Assembly: GCF_003217155.1 (NCBI RefSeq)
Contig: NZ_QJSU01000007.1
Location: forward strand, 1 to 64,000
DNA: 64,000 nt
Reading direction: 5' to 3'
Source of the DNA: Psychrobacter fozii
Lineage (GTDB): Bacteria; Pseudomonadota; Gammaproteobacteria; Pseudomonadales; Moraxellaceae
The position numbers were made by a program, and so were the translations under genes. Under the pieces are notes generated by a model, which was not told the DNA's origin, did no database searches, and saw only the letters and a program-made list of their open reading frames with translations. Below are positions 1 through 9,046 of the stretch, piece by piece (the first letter of the stretch is position 1; each line of letters opens with the position of its first letter).

Positions 1-399
1 TGTGGCTTATCCTATTTAGCGAGCTGACTATCATATCATGTTTTAATAGTCTGTCAACTTCTTTTTTAATTTCGTTTCAATGAGTTAACTGGGTTTTAAT
101 TAAGTAATTAGTTCCTAATTACTGCCAGTTCTCCCTGTTGAGGGGCGTATTATATAGAGTTTAAGAGCTGTGTCAATGCCTTAATTAAAGGTTTTTTAAC
201 TAATTTAACAATTTTTTCAATATACTATTCTTTTCAATGGGTTGAGATAAATTTAGCTACTTAAAATTTTAGACACTGCTGTTGAAACTCTTATGATTTC
301 TCACTTCTTTAGAAAAGCACTTTTACTTTAGCAATGATATATGATTGAAATCTCCTTAATATACTAATACTGCTATACCACTCTTTTCTATATAACTGC
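1..399. other. AT-rich spacer at window start
   Basis: No convincing gene or RNA is visible. The stretch lies on the 3' side of the minus-strand gene that ends at 400. The only clear structure is a perfect 9-bp inverted repeat with a 3-base loop at 103-123 (AGTAATTAG / CTAATTACT). It lacks a T-tract, so I do not call it a terminator. Confidence 0.5.
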
Positions 400-1098
400 T
401 TATAACTTATCCATCTTTTCAAAGAACGATTTATAAGCAGCTACTTTTTTATCTAGTGATAAAGGATATGCGCGTGAAGTCGAAGGTAGCCTATACAAGG
501 TTAAATTATTCACATCAGCTTTCTGGTTATCTGTATTCTGCCATTCGTAAGGATAATCCATACTCTGATTGGTCTTAGGATACTTGGACTTAGCAGGCGG
601 TTCGCTTAGTAAATTGAGTAGCACCTCTGTCGCTTTGCCACCTGTAGTAAATAACGTTTTAACTTTTGGCACTTGCGGCAAAATGTCATCTAAATTTACT
701 GGGGTAACGACCGTCAGGTTTTTGTCTGAGGCGTTACCTGTTTCACGAATGGCTTGTTTGACTGTTGGACAAGAGGCAATCCCGCGCTCAAACATAAAGG
801 CGCGAATACGTTCAGGATCAAAGCGCTTGTCATCCCCTACTCTGAAATAATCTGCATCATCAAAAAATACGCGACCATAGATACGCCACATATCATTATA
901 AAAATTTGGATAATGGAAACTCATTGCCCATTTATCGATAGTCGGTGGAAACGTTCCCATCATCATGACAGTGGCATTGGGTGGTAAGACAGGCGGAAAT
1001 GGATGAGGTTCTATTTCGGCGACCTGCGTTTCGGATAATGTTGAGTTGCTATCGGTCTTGTTGGTATTTTTATGCGCATGGGATGAGTATGTAGTCAT
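400..1098 (-). CDS. Uracil-DNA glycosylase-fold family protein
   Basis: A 232-residue soluble protein that resembles the UDG-like (uracil-DNA glycosylase superfamily) proteins, which remove damaged or deaminated bases from DNA. Visible support is the motif GTFPP near residue 48, followed by the aromatic stretch FHYPNFYNDMWRIYG at about 61-75, and a late TTGGKA turn. The first 40 residues are polar and probably disordered, so a later start is possible. The ATG at 1098 has only a weak AAGAA upstream. It is transcribed away from upp and appears to be alone. The family call rests on motif memory. Which lesion it acts on, and whether it is active, cannot be read from the sequence. Confidence 0.6.
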   Translation of the reverse strand: MTTYSSHAHKNTNKTDSNSTLSETQVAEIEPHPFPPVLPPNATVMMMGTFPPTIDKWAMSFHYPNFYNDMWRIYGRVFFDDADYFRVGDDKRFDPERIRAFMFERGIASCPTVKQAIRETGNASDKNLTVVTPVNLDDILPQVPKVKTLFTTGGKATEVLLNLLSEPPAKSKYPKTNQSMDYPYEWQNTDNQKADVNNLTLYRLPSTSRAYPLSLDKKVAAYKSFFEKMDKL

Positions 1099-1533
1099 AA
1101 GATTCTTCGTCAGAAAAGCGGTTTTTTTGGTATCATAGCAGGCCTAAACCTTACTTCACTTATTATAGTGCTGCGATAGTGAAATATAGTCGGCTTAAGA
1201 GGTCAATGGCTTAAATATATAGAATGATGCGGTGTTTGATTCGAATAATTGTGGCTTTCATTATGGTTGCTTGAATCATGATGGCTTCAATTGCTTTGGA
1301 TCTAATTATTGTGACCCTAAATGTAGGTTATGAATAAAAGCACTGTAAATTAATTAAGGTTAAGACCCTTATATAAGCATTGAATGTATTCAGTTGGCTT
1401 TACTAGTAATATATTAAGCTTACTATTTGTGTGCCAAAAATACGGTTAAAGTGAAGTAAGTGTTTGTATCTTTTATACTAATAGCAACCGCAGTGACTGC
1501 GCAAGCATCAGCCCCAAAATCAAGAGAGATTCT
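1099..1533. other. Divergent spacer before upp
   Basis: This AT-rich region separates the minus-strand UDG-fold gene from plus-strand upp and must hold both promoters. No RNA gene or riboswitch is recognisable. Imperfect GGCTTCA/TGGCTTTCA-like words recur at about 1248-1300, but no clean repeat can be defined. A short AGAGAG ribosome-binding site precedes upp. Confidence 0.4.
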
Positions 1534-2190
1534 ATGAGCGACCTAAATAGCGGTTTAAAAATTACGGTAATCGATCATCCACTGGTCCGTCATAAGCTTA
1601 GCCTTATGCGTGAAAAAGATTGTAGTACTTATAAGTTCCGTACGTTGACCAAAGAGCTTGCACGCTTGATGGCGTATGAAGCAAGCCGTGACTTCGAGAT
1701 TGAAACGTTCCCAATGGCGGGATGGTGTGGCGAAATCACTGGTGAGCAAATCATCGGTAAGACAGCGACAATTGTACCGATTTTACGTGCAGGTATTGGC
1801 ATGCTTGACGGGGTGCTCGACCTGATTCCTACTGCAAAAATCTCTGTCGTGGGCTTGCAACGTGACGAAGAAACCTTACAGCCAGTACCATTCTTTGAAA
1901 AATTCGTCAGCCACATGGACAAACGCCCAGCACTTATCATCGATCCGATGCTAGCAACAGGCGGCTCTATGGTTGCGACTATTGATATGCTCAAGAAAAA
2001 CGGCTGTACTAATATTAAAGCACTCGTATTAGTGGCTGCGCCTGAAGGCGTACGTGTGGTCAACGAAGCACATCCTGATGTGACTATTTATACTGCCGCA
2101 TTGGACAGCCATTTGGATGAGCACGGCTATATCATTCCAGGTCTTGGCGATGCTGGTGATAAAATATTTGGTAAGCAACTAAATCAGTAA
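1534..2190 (+). CDS. upp: Uracil phosphoribosyltransferase
   Basis: This cytosolic pyrimidine-salvage enzyme converts uracil and PRPP into UMP and pyrophosphate. At 218 residues it is slightly longer than the usual 208 or so. The PRPP-binding loop DPMLATGGS is at residues 137-145. The C-terminal uracil-binding region [16 protein letters not shown] is at 198-213. The ATG follows an AGAGAG ribosome-binding site. No uraA permease gene is adjacent; the next gene is an unrelated dehydrogenase about 95 bases downstream. All family hallmarks are intact. Confidence 0.96.
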   Translation: MSDLNSGLKITVIDHPLVRHKLSLMREKDCSTYKFRTLTKELARLMAYEASRDFEIETFPMAGWCGEITGEQIIGKTATIVPILRAGIGMLDGVLDLIPTAKISVVGLQRDEETLQPVPFFEKFVSHMDKRPALIIDPMLATGGSMVATIDMLKKNGCTNIKALVLVAAPEGVRVVNEAHPDVTIYTAALDSHLDEHGYIIPGLGDAGDKIFGKQLNQ

Positions 2191-2285
2191 CCTTTAAATC
2201 AAGGTGTTCGGTCATCTTAGCAAGGCATTCGGTTTTCTTAGATAGTCATGACAAAAGTATACAGTATCAATGATAAGGATATAAC

Positions 2286-3038
2286 ATGAACGTATTGATT
2301 ACAGGCGCTAGCGCAGGTTTTGGTAAAGCGCTGGCAGAGCGTTTGGTTGCTAAGGGCCATCGCGTGATTGGCTGTGCCAGACGCCTCGATAAATTACAAG
2401 CATTGGCTGCAGATTTGGGCGAGGCATTTTTACCTGTAGTCATGGATGTCAGCGATACGGCTTCTATTCCACAAATCATTGCTGACTTGCCCGATGGTTT
2501 TAACCAAATCGATGTCTTGGTGAACAATGCAGGATTGGCGCTGGGCGCTGGGCCAGCACAAGAGTCCAATCTAGATGACTGGATGCGCATGACCGATACC
2601 AATATCAAAGGGTTGATAGCGCTGACCCATGCTGTCTTGCCAGCGATGGTCGCTCGCGATAGCGGCTATATCATTAATGTCGGTTCGATTGCTGGTAGCT
2701 GGCCGTACTTTGGTGGTAACGTCTATGGCGCGACTAAAGCATTTGTAAAACAGTTCAGTCTAAACTTACGAGCTGACTTACTTGGCACACAAGTACGCGT
2801 GACCAATCTTGAGCCAGGTAATGTCGCGGGCACTGAGTTTTCAAACGTGCGCTATCATGGCGATAGCGATAAAGCTGCCAAGGTTTATGACGGTTTCAAA
2901 ACCATGACTGGTGATGATGTTGGTGATATTTTATTATGGCTGATTGAGTCACCTGCACATATCAACGTGAACCGCTTAGAAGTGATGCCAGTTGCGCAGA
3001 CCTATAATGGCTTAACCATTGCAAAAAACAATGGCTAG
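2286..3038 (+). CDS. SDR-family oxidoreductase, YdfG-like
   Basis: A 250-residue short-chain dehydrogenase, probably NADP-dependent and acting on 3-hydroxy acids such as serine, threonine or 3-hydroxypropionate, as E. coli YdfG does. The Rossmann nucleotide loop TGASAGFG is at residues 6-13 and the structural NNAG at 80-83. The Ser134-Tyr147-Lys151 catalytic set is complete. An arginine pair after beta-2 (CARRLDKL) favours NADP over NAD. An AAGGAT ribosome-binding site precedes the ATG. A strong terminator follows at 3069-3120. Substrate is inferred from overall similarity only. Confidence 0.85.
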   Translation: MNVLITGASAGFGKALAERLVAKGHRVIGCARRLDKLQALAADLGEAFLPVVMDVSDTASIPQIIADLPDGFNQIDVLVNNAGLALGAGPAQESNLDDWMRMTDTNIKGLIALTHAVLPAMVARDSGYIINVGSIAGSWPYFGGNVYGATKAFVKQFSLNLRADLLGTQVRVTNLEPGNVAGTEFSNVRYHGDSDKAAKVYDGFKTMTGDDVGDILLWLIESPAHINVNRLEVMPVAQTYNGLTIAKNNG

Positions 3039-3068
3039 TCAATATTGAGCATTAATGTCACTACCATC

Positions 3069-3120
3069 AGGCCGCGATACAATATCTTATTTTGATACTG
3101 TATCGCGGCCTGATTTTTTT
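3069..3120 (+). terminator. Rho-independent terminator after the SDR gene
   Basis: A stem of about 17 bp built on AGGCCGCGATACA and its complement (arms about 3069-3086 and 3094-3111) is followed by TGATTTTTTT. It ends transcription of the dehydrogenase gene and separates it from the THI5-like gene. Confidence 0.85.
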
Positions 3121-3217
3121 CAGCCATTTTTACCGTTATTTTATGCTATGGTCAACACTGTCACTTTTAATGTGACCTACCTGTGACTTACTTCTGTTAA
3201 TGATATAAGGATATGTT

Positions 3218-4117
3218 ATGCCAAACACTGCACTCACTCTGACGCTAGAATGGTTTTTAAATCCAGATCACCTACCTTTTATTGCAGGCATTCATACTGG
3301 TGCTTATGCCGAGGCAGGGCTTGATATTAATATGATAGAGCCAACTGAACATTACGATGGCTTTACAGAATTAGAAGCAGGCAATATTGATTTACACGTG
3401 AACGAACCGATTCACTTATTCGAGCATTATTTTGAAGACTTAAAAGCATTGGGCTGTTTTTTTGTGACAGACGGTGGCGTGCTTATCAAGCAAAGCAGTC
3501 TTGATAAATTACATCAAAACCAACCGATTCGTATTACAACGCCTGCAGCCAACCCTATTACCAATAAAATTGGCTTTGAGATTTTAAGCCGTTATGCCAA
3601 GAAAAATGGTTTTGTGTTAGATGCCGCTAATGTCAGTTTTGTAGAGACCGACTTTCAGCATTTAGAAAACCTGCAAAAGGGTGATGAAGCAGGCGAATTT
3701 GATGGCGCATGGTTGTGCTTTTATAACTTTGAAGGTATTGAGGCCAATCATACAGGGCTTGACTATACCTTTATTGATCAGCATTTATCACCATATCCTA
3801 ACTTTTCAGCATTGGAGCTAATGACCACACATAGTATTTGGGAAGAAAAGTCAGAAGCGTTGACACAGTTTGTATCCGTCAGTACAGCAATGGCGCAGTT
3901 GTGTATCGACAACCCCGAACAAGCACGCACGATTTATTACGCCTATACAGGTGAGACACCATCTGCATTGATGGATGACATTATCAATGATACTTTAAAA
4001 CGCTTGATAGCGCCTATTCAACCAGACTCTGAACGTTGGACTGCCCTACGTGAAATGCTAGCAACATTAGATATTGCCAACATCAGCGATGCCCACTACG
4101 CCAAACTCTGGCAGTAG
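3218..4117 (+). CDS. NMT1/THI5-like substrate-binding-fold protein
   Basis: A 299-residue protein of the NMT1/THI5 fold, which covers periplasmic binding proteins for thiamine precursors as well as the fungal and Legionella pyrimidine-synthesising enzyme THI5. The beginning EWFLNPDHLPFIAG and the GLDINMIEPTEHYDG segment are typical. An in-frame TAA at 3206-3208, only 9 bases upstream, together with an AAGGAT ribosome-binding site, fixes the start at 3218. The protein therefore has no signal peptide and should be cytosolic. It keeps a His at residue 66 but has Asn at 62, where yeast THI5 (from memory) has the PLP-binding Lys, and no CCCFC motif is present. No ABC permease or ATPase gene is nearby and no TPP riboswitch precedes it. 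Function is uncertain. Confidence 0.7.
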   Translation: MPNTALTLTLEWFLNPDHLPFIAGIHTGAYAEAGLDINMIEPTEHYDGFTELEAGNIDLHVNEPIHLFEHYFEDLKALGCFFVTDGGVLIKQSSLDKLHQNQPIRITTPAANPITNKIGFEILSRYAKKNGFVLDAANVSFVETDFQHLENLQKGDEAGEFDGAWLCFYNFEGIEANHTGLDYTFIDQHLSPYPNFSALELMTTHSIWEEKSEALTQFVSVSTAMAQLCIDNPEQARTIYYAYTGETPSALMDDIINDTLKRLIAPIQPDSERWTALREMLATLDIANISDAHYAKLWQ

Positions 4118-4143
4118 TATAGTCAAATCCATATAAACCCCAC

Positions 4144-5115
4144 ATGTTCAAAGCGACATTTAAAATGGCATTCAAAATACCTGAGCAATACCAATTGCAA
4201 ACCACTCATGTGACAGCGACTGACGGTACGCTGATACCGACGTCTGTGATTGGTAAAGGTCAACCCGTGCTGCTACTGCATGCTTTTGGTATGGATGCAC
4301 GGCAGTTTTTGCCGTTTATATTGTCGCTGACCCAAAATCATTGCTTTTATTTGCCGCATTTTCGTGGTTTTGGTTTGGCCAGTGATTTGAGGTTACCAAC
4401 GTTTGATTTTATTGAACAATATGCAGAAGACACGCAGCAAGTGGTACAGCATATTCGTCAACAGACAACCGTGGACACCTTTCCTATTGCTGCGATATCA
4501 ATGGGTGCATTGGTCATGTGGGCATACTTTAAGCGTTTTGGTCATGACAGTGTCAGCCACTATCTTAATATTGACCAAGCGCCTCTTATTCATAATCAGC
4601 CCGACTGGCAAGATGGCGGCGTCTTTGGTACACGTCAGACAGAATTATTTGCTCAGTTTACGCGGTTAATTTCTCACGCTGAGCCATATATGCACGTTGA
4701 TGATTTCCGCTATCTGCCCTATCGATTAAAAGCAGACTTATTGGATATAGAGCGCTCATTTTCACTGCTCTCTGTCAGTGCCAAGCCTTCACAAGTATTG
4801 ACGAAAACCTTGAGCTATCGAGCACCACACAAAATCTCACTGATGAAGCATGCGACATGGCAGCACAAACTGCGCTGCCTATCTGCTTATGTTGCGCTGC
4901 CCTACGATTATCGTGATGTGTTGCCAACGGTAGCGACGCCAACCACTTTATTGATTGGTGGGCGCTCGCAGTTGTATGATCCAAAGTGGCAACAACAGTT
5001 GCTTGAGTTATTGCCCAATGCGCACAGCATTATTTTGCCAAAATCTGGCCATGCGGTGCCGATGGATGCGCCTGTGGCTTTTTATAAGGTATTAAAGCAG
5101 TTTTTGGCTAGCTAG
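4144..5115 (+). CDS. Alpha/beta hydrolase
   Basis: A 323-residue alpha/beta-hydrolase-fold protein of unknown substrate. It shows the oxyanion-hole region LLLHAFGMD near 43-51. The nucleophile elbow AISMGA contains Ser119, a variant of GxSxG with Ala at the first Gly. An acidic candidate lies in GGRSQLYDP, and the catalytic His303 in SGHAVPMDAP. The gene begins 26 bases after the THI5-like gene, so the two are probably co-transcribed. No good ribosome-binding site precedes the ATG at 4144; an in-frame ATG at 4165 is an alternative. It closes at a bidirectional terminator. Confidence 0.8.
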   Translation: MFKATFKMAFKIPEQYQLQTTHVTATDGTLIPTSVIGKGQPVLLLHAFGMDARQFLPFILSLTQNHCFYLPHFRGFGLASDLRLPTFDFIEQYAEDTQQVVQHIRQQTTVDTFPIAAISMGALVMWAYFKRFGHDSVSHYLNIDQAPLIHNQPDWQDGGVFGTRQTELFAQFTRLISHAEPYMHVDDFRYLPYRLKADLLDIERSFSLLSVSAKPSQVLTKTLSYRAPHKISLMKHATWQHKLRCLSAYVALPYDYRDVLPTVATPTTLLIGGRSQLYDPKWQQQLLELLPNAHSIILPKSGHAVPMDAPVAFYKVLKQFLAS

Positions 5116-5129
5116 ATTTTAATAGACAT

Positions 5130-5160
5130 AAAAAAGCGACTTTAAAAGTCGCTTTTTTAT
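5130..5160. terminator. Bidirectional terminator
   Basis: AAAAAGCGACT, a TTAA loop and AAGTCGCTTTTTT form a perfect stem with A- and T-tracts on both sides. It lies between the convergent hydrolase and DUF1653 genes and can serve both strands. Confidence 0.9.
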
Positions 5161-5199
5161 TTGTTTATTGAGCCCTTCACATTATCTAAAAGATTAATA

Positions 5200-5430
5200 C
5201 TAGTCAGCTAAGTCTTTAATCAATTCAAAGCGTGGCACTTGCTTACCGTCTACCGTAACCGTTTCAGTAAACATGGCTAATGGACGCACCCACACGCCGT
5301 ATTCACCATATAGGCAACGATAAACCACTAGCGACTCTTCAGTTTCTGAATGCTGTGCCGTATGCAAAACTTGGTAAAGGCTGCCTTTATAATGGCGGTA
5401 GATGCCTTGCTGAACTATCTGATCTGTCAT
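5200..5430 (-). CDS. DUF1653 domain protein
   Basis: A 76-residue protein that is almost entirely a DUF1653 domain. The hallmarks are the opening GIYRHYKGSLYQVLHTA, then the ETEESLVVYRCLYG core and VRPLAMFTETV. The biochemical role of the family is unknown. A longer reading begins at 5442, but GGAAG inside that extension makes a good ribosome-binding site for the ATG at 5430, so I use the shorter start. It begins 12 bases after the stop of the TIR-domain gene, so the two are very probably on one transcript with tyrS. Confidence 0.85.
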   Translation of the reverse strand: MTDQIVQQGIYRHYKGSLYQVLHTAQHSETEESLVVYRCLYGEYGVWVRPLAMFTETVTVDGKQVPRFELIKDLAD

Positions 5431-5442
5431 TATTACTTCCAA

Positions 5443-6213
5443 TTAGTCAATTTTATTCATATCGACATCATAGCCAGAGCTTTTCATTTCTCTAGCAATG
5501 CTATATTTCCAAGCTCCGCTTGTATCCATGGATTTATAGACCACGCCTGAGATGTCATTTGGAATTTCGACATTACCTTTCACAAGCGCAACCACATTTG
5601 CTCGACCAATCTTACCAATCAAGAGTCCATGTTCAAAAATAACATTTTGCCTTGCTCGTGGTTTCAGATCTTCGGGGTTAGACTTAATAACTCCGCCAAT
5701 GTCGCACTCAGTATAGAGAACGATAGCAAAACCTACATCCGTATGCTTTCCTAACTTCTCTATGATTGTAGCGCCAGAATCTACTTGCTCATGGAGAATA
5801 ACAGCTTTAAAACCGAGCTTATCTACAAATCTAGCTACTGTTTCTTTAGCGCCATCATCGTGACCGTGAACGATAAAAACCTTAGAGCTATCTTTAGTAA
5901 TTAAAGATTCTTTTTTAGTTGGTCTATCAAGAGTATCAAACAGCTCGATATCTTCTATTACGTCATCTATAAGCTGTAAAGCATGCTTATGACCAGCCAT
6001 CCAGATTTCCTTAGACTTAGGTTCATAAAAAAAATTTGTGCCAGAAGTAAAGCTAACATTATCAAATTTCTTAATATAAGCTGATTCACTATCTATAAAC
6101 TTACTGATCAGCGCTGTAAATCTAATAGACAGCTTATCTTGGTTCTCATGATTTTCATAAGTTAAATTTTGAAAATCTTGTCTGAGTATTTTAAAGGTTT
6201 CGACCTTATTCAT
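5443..6213 (-). CDS. TIR-domain protein, CAP12/Pycsar-effector TIR class
   Basis: This 256-residue protein has an N-terminal domain of about 100 residues that I do not recognise. A C-terminal domain (about 110-250) matches the predicted nucleotide-binding TIR class found in CBASS and Pycsar effectors (PF10137 type). Visible motifs are VFIVHGHD (112-119), ILHEQ with GATIIEK (139-153), and ARQNVIFEHGLLIGK (187-201); Glu194 there is the candidate NAD-cleaving residue. The ATG at 6213 directly follows the tyrS stop codon (an upstream TTG at 6222 overlaps tyrS). The gene ends 12 bases before the DUF1653 gene. AGA and ATA codons are frequent, unlike in its neighbours, which suggests transfer. No cyclase, STING or Argonaute gene is adjacent. 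An NADase defence effector is inference. Confidence 0.82.
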   Translation of the reverse strand: MNKVETFKILRQDFQNLTYENHENQDKLSIRFTALISKFIDSESAYIKKFDNVSFTSGTNFFYEPKSKEIWMAGHKHALQLIDDVIEDIELFDTLDRPTKKESLITKDSSKVFIVHGHDDGAKETVARFVDKLGFKAVILHEQVDSGATIIEKLGKHTDVGFAIVLYTECDIGGVIKSNPEDLKPRARQNVIFEHGLLIGKIGRANVVALVKGNVEIPNDISGVVYKSMDTSGAWKYSIAREMKSSGYDVDMNKID

Positions 6214-6214
6214 A

Positions 6215-7426
6215 TTAACCAACTGTCACTTTCGCATAGGCTTTTTTGCCTGCTTGGATAACGACTGTCTGACCTGAGGTTAAGCTGAAACCTGCATCAA
6301 CCACTTCACCATCTACTTTTACCGCACCACGTTTTACCATATCTTTGGCAGATGAGCTGTTTTTAGCCAGCCCAGATTGGTTCAGTACTTGAGTGATAAA
6401 CAGTGCATCCTGACCTTCTAGATCTACCGTTACTTCTGGCAAATCGATTGGCAGTTCGCCATCAGCTAAGACATTACCCGCTGATTTATGCGCATTGGCA
6501 GCGGCATCAGCGTCATGGAAACGCTCGATTAACTCTTCAGCCAAGATACGTTTGATTTCTTGTGGGTTACGACCGTTTTCCATTTCTGCCAATAAACCTT
6601 CGACTTCGTCCATCGGTTTAAAGCTTAAAAATTCAAAGTAGCGGCGAATTAACGTATCTGGCATAGATAAGATTTTTTGATACATGGTGCCCGGTGCATC
6701 ATAAATAGCCACGTAGTTATTTAAAGACTTAGACATTTTATTAACGCCGTCTAACCCTTCCAAAATTGGTACGGTGATACATACTTGTTGCTCTTGACCA
6801 TAACGGCCTTGCAACGTGCGTCCCATCAATAGGTTAAAGGTTTGATCGGTACCACCAAGCTCAACATCGGCTTTTAGCGCGATAGAATCATAGCCTTGCA
6901 CGAGCGGATACAAAAACTCATGGATAGAGATTGGGGTCTGTGAGGCATAGCGCTTAGAAAAATCATCACGCTCAAGCATACGCGAAACCGTTTGCTGACT
7001 AGCAAGCTGAATCATATCAGCGGCGCTCATGTCGTTGAACCACTCAGAGTTAAAGACCACGCGAGTTTTTTCTTTGTCCAAAATTTTAAATACTTGCTCA
7101 GCATAGGTTGTGGCATTGGCTTTGATTTGCTCATCAGTCAATGGCGGACGTGTGCTGTTTTTGCCAGAAGGATCACCAATCTTGGCCGTATAATCACCGA
7201 TTAGAAAATAAATCTCATGACCCAAGTCTTGAAAGTGCTTGAGTTTATTAATCAGCACGGTATGACCTAAATGCAGGTCAGGTGCGGTAGGATCAAAGCC
7301 TGCCTTGATACGCAATGGACGGTTTAGCTTAAGCTTCGCCACTAAATCCTCTTCAGATAGGATTTCTTGTGTTCCGCGCTGGATAAGCGCAAGTTGTTCT
7401 TCTAGGGTGTACGTTTGCGTGGTCAT
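6215..7426 (-). CDS. tyrS: Tyrosyl-tRNA synthetase
   Basis: This class I aminoacyl-tRNA synthetase charges tRNA-Tyr with tyrosine in the cytosol. At 403 residues it fits the longer TyrRS type found in many proteobacteria. The ATP-binding HLGH is at 52-55, the tyrosine-site GGTDQ near 191-195, and the KMSKS loop at 230-234. A C-terminal S4 RNA-binding domain covers about 340-403. The stop codon is separated by a single base from the ATG of the TIR gene, so the TIR and DUF1653 genes are likely expressed from the tyrS promoter. No T-box or other leader element is evident in the short divergent spacer to anmK. Confidence 0.97.
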   Translation of the reverse strand: MTTQTYTLEEQLALIQRGTQEILSEEDLVAKLKLNRPLRIKAGFDPTAPDLHLGHTVLINKLKHFQDLGHEIYFLIGDYTAKIGDPSGKNSTRPPLTDEQIKANATTYAEQVFKILDKEKTRVVFNSEWFNDMSAADMIQLASQQTVSRMLERDDFSKRYASQTPISIHEFLYPLVQGYDSIALKADVELGGTDQTFNLLMGRTLQGRYGQEQQVCITVPILEGLDGVNKMSKSLNNYVAIYDAPGTMYQKILSMPDTLIRRYFEFLSFKPMDEVEGLLAEMENGRNPQEIKRILAEELIERFHDADAAANAHKSAGNVLADGELPIDLPEVTVDLEGQDALFITQVLNQSGLAKNSSSAKDMVKRGAVKVDGEVVDAGFSLTSGQTVVIQAGKKAYAKVTVG

Positions 7427-7657
7427 GATGATCTCTTTATTGTCTTTATTAAGGGTTAAACGTTTGGGCTATTTATACTAAATCATACCAAACCAAAAAA
7501 TATGATGAGCGGTGGCAAACTCGTTTAGCGTAATAAGTGCAGGACTTACACTCGTTTTCCTTGCTGCTCTGATTTTGGGAATGGTATTAAGGTCTCGTAG
7601 CCCGCAAAAGATGTTAGAATTTGACGGATATACTAGCGTTTTTTAAGGTAAATTGCC

Positions 7658-9046
7658 ATGACCAACCCCGCATCTATTGCTGATACTCAACACAATACTC
7701 ATCCAGATTTAGAGATGGACAGTGATTTGGATAATAGCTTGGAAAATATTGACGATTTAAATTATGCCACACTTACTGAGGCACTTGAGCAGACTGTGTT
7801 TGAAAACTTCGATGATGGTTTATATATCGGCATGATGTCAGGCACCAGTTTGGACGGTATGGATGCCGCTCTTTGTCAATTCGGTGCAGATACTGGCAAT
7901 GAAGAAGAAAAGCAGCAGCCCATGCGTTTGTTAGCATCTTATAGCCAAGACTTCCCACCGCGACTGCGTGAAGTATTATTGGCATTATGTCAGCCCAATG
8001 GTGTTCAGACATTAACACCCACAGCTGACGAACCAAATAGCGAACTGGACTGGTTCGGCTGGGCAAGTCGCGAGTATGGTGAGTTTGCGAGTGAGGTGGT
8101 CAATACGTTATTAAAACAAGCTGATACTGATGTAGAGTTGGTGCTAGCCATTGGCTGTCATGGTCAGACTGTGCGCCATCGTCCGCAGATGAGCTTTAGC
8201 TTGCAGTTGCTCGATGCCAATATCATCGCTGAGCGTACAGGTATCAGTGTGGTTAGCGATTTTCGTCGCCGTGATATGGCCGTTGGTGGTCAAGGTGCGC
8301 CATTGGTTCCAGCCTTTCATCAAGCACTGTTTGCCACGCCTGACAGTACTCGCGTGTTATTGAACTTGGGTGGCATTGCTAATATCACTGTCTTGCCAGC
8401 GGCTTCTAATAACTTATCAAATCAACCAGACAATGTCATAGGTAATGTTGTAGATAATGCCGTTGTAGGTTACGACACTGGCCCTGCCAATTTATTATTG
8501 GACGCGTGGACCGCATTGCATACAGATAAAGGCTATGATGCTGGTGGTGCATGGGCACAGTCTGGTCAAGTCATTGAGCCGCTGCTCAACCAACTGTTAG
8601 AACATCCGTTTTTTGCAAAATCTTATCCCAAAAGTACGGGCCGTGAAGACTTTAACTTAGCATGGCTACAAGACGAGCTACAAAAATTCGAGCAGGCCTC
8701 TGTTATCATTCGTTATTCCTCAGCAGATGTACAGGCCACGATCACTGAGCTGACGGCCATCAGCGCGAGTGCGCAAATTAATCAATGTATCGACGCTAAT
8801 AAAAATACTGCAGTATACGTCTGCGGTGGCGGTGCATTGAATAGCTATTTAATGACGCGCTTGCAGGCAAACCTTCCTCATTGCACAGTAGAAACGACTG
8901 CGAGCTTAGGACTGGATCCAACATGGGTAGAAGCCGTTGCTTTTGCATGGCTAGCGAGACAGACGTTGATGGGTGAAACAGGTAATTTGCCAGCAGTGAC
9001 GGGTGCAAGTAAAAACGTAGTGTTAGGGCAAGTGTGTTTTGCTTAG
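7658..9046 (+). CDS. anmK: Anhydro-N-acetylmuramic acid kinase
   Basis: This enzyme of cell-wall recycling phosphorylates and hydrolyses 1,6-anhydro-MurNAc to MurNAc-6-phosphate. The ATP-binding signature MSGTSLDGMDAAL starts near residue 60. GCHGQTVRH, VVSDFRRRDMAVGGQGAPLVP, LNLGGIANIT and the late VCGGGALN segment are all conserved. At 462 residues it is about 90 longer than usual. There is an acidic N-terminal extension of about 50 residues, and small Asn-rich insertions around 265-280. The gene is divergent from tyrS and stands alone, with a long spacer before fabF. Confidence 0.94.
   Translation: MTNPASIADTQHNTHPDLEMDSDLDNSLENIDDLNYATLTEALEQTVFENFDDGLYIGMMSGTSLDGMDAALCQFGADTGNEEEKQQPMRLLASYSQDFPPRLREVLLALCQPNGVQTLTPTADEPNSELDWFGWASREYGEFASEVVNTLLKQADTDVELVLAIGCHGQTVRHRPQMSFSLQLLDANIIAERTGISVVSDFRRRDMAVGGQGAPLVPAFHQALFATPDSTRVLLNLGGIANITVLPAASNNLSNQPDNVIGNVVDNAVVGYDTGPANLLLDAWTALHTDKGYDAGGAWAQSGQVIEPLLNQLLEHPFFAKSYPKSTGREDFNLAWLQDELQKFEQASVIIRYSSADVQATITELTAISASAQINQCIDANKNTAVYVCGGGALNSYLMTRLQANLPHCTVETTASLGLDPTWVEAVAFAWLARQTLMGETGNLPAVTGASKNVVLGQVCFA

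Noticed and set aside
103..123. Inverted repeat near the window start as a terminator
   Set aside because: It lacks G+C in the stem and has no T-tract, and its neighbour on the left is not visible.
1230..1320. tRNA-like TTCGAA segment upstream of upp
   Set aside because: No acceptor stem, anticodon stem or other tRNA elements can be folded around it.
3121..3217. TPP riboswitch upstream of the THI5-like gene
   Set aside because: None of the conserved thi-box words (CTGAGA, ACCTGATCTGG-like) is present in the short leader.
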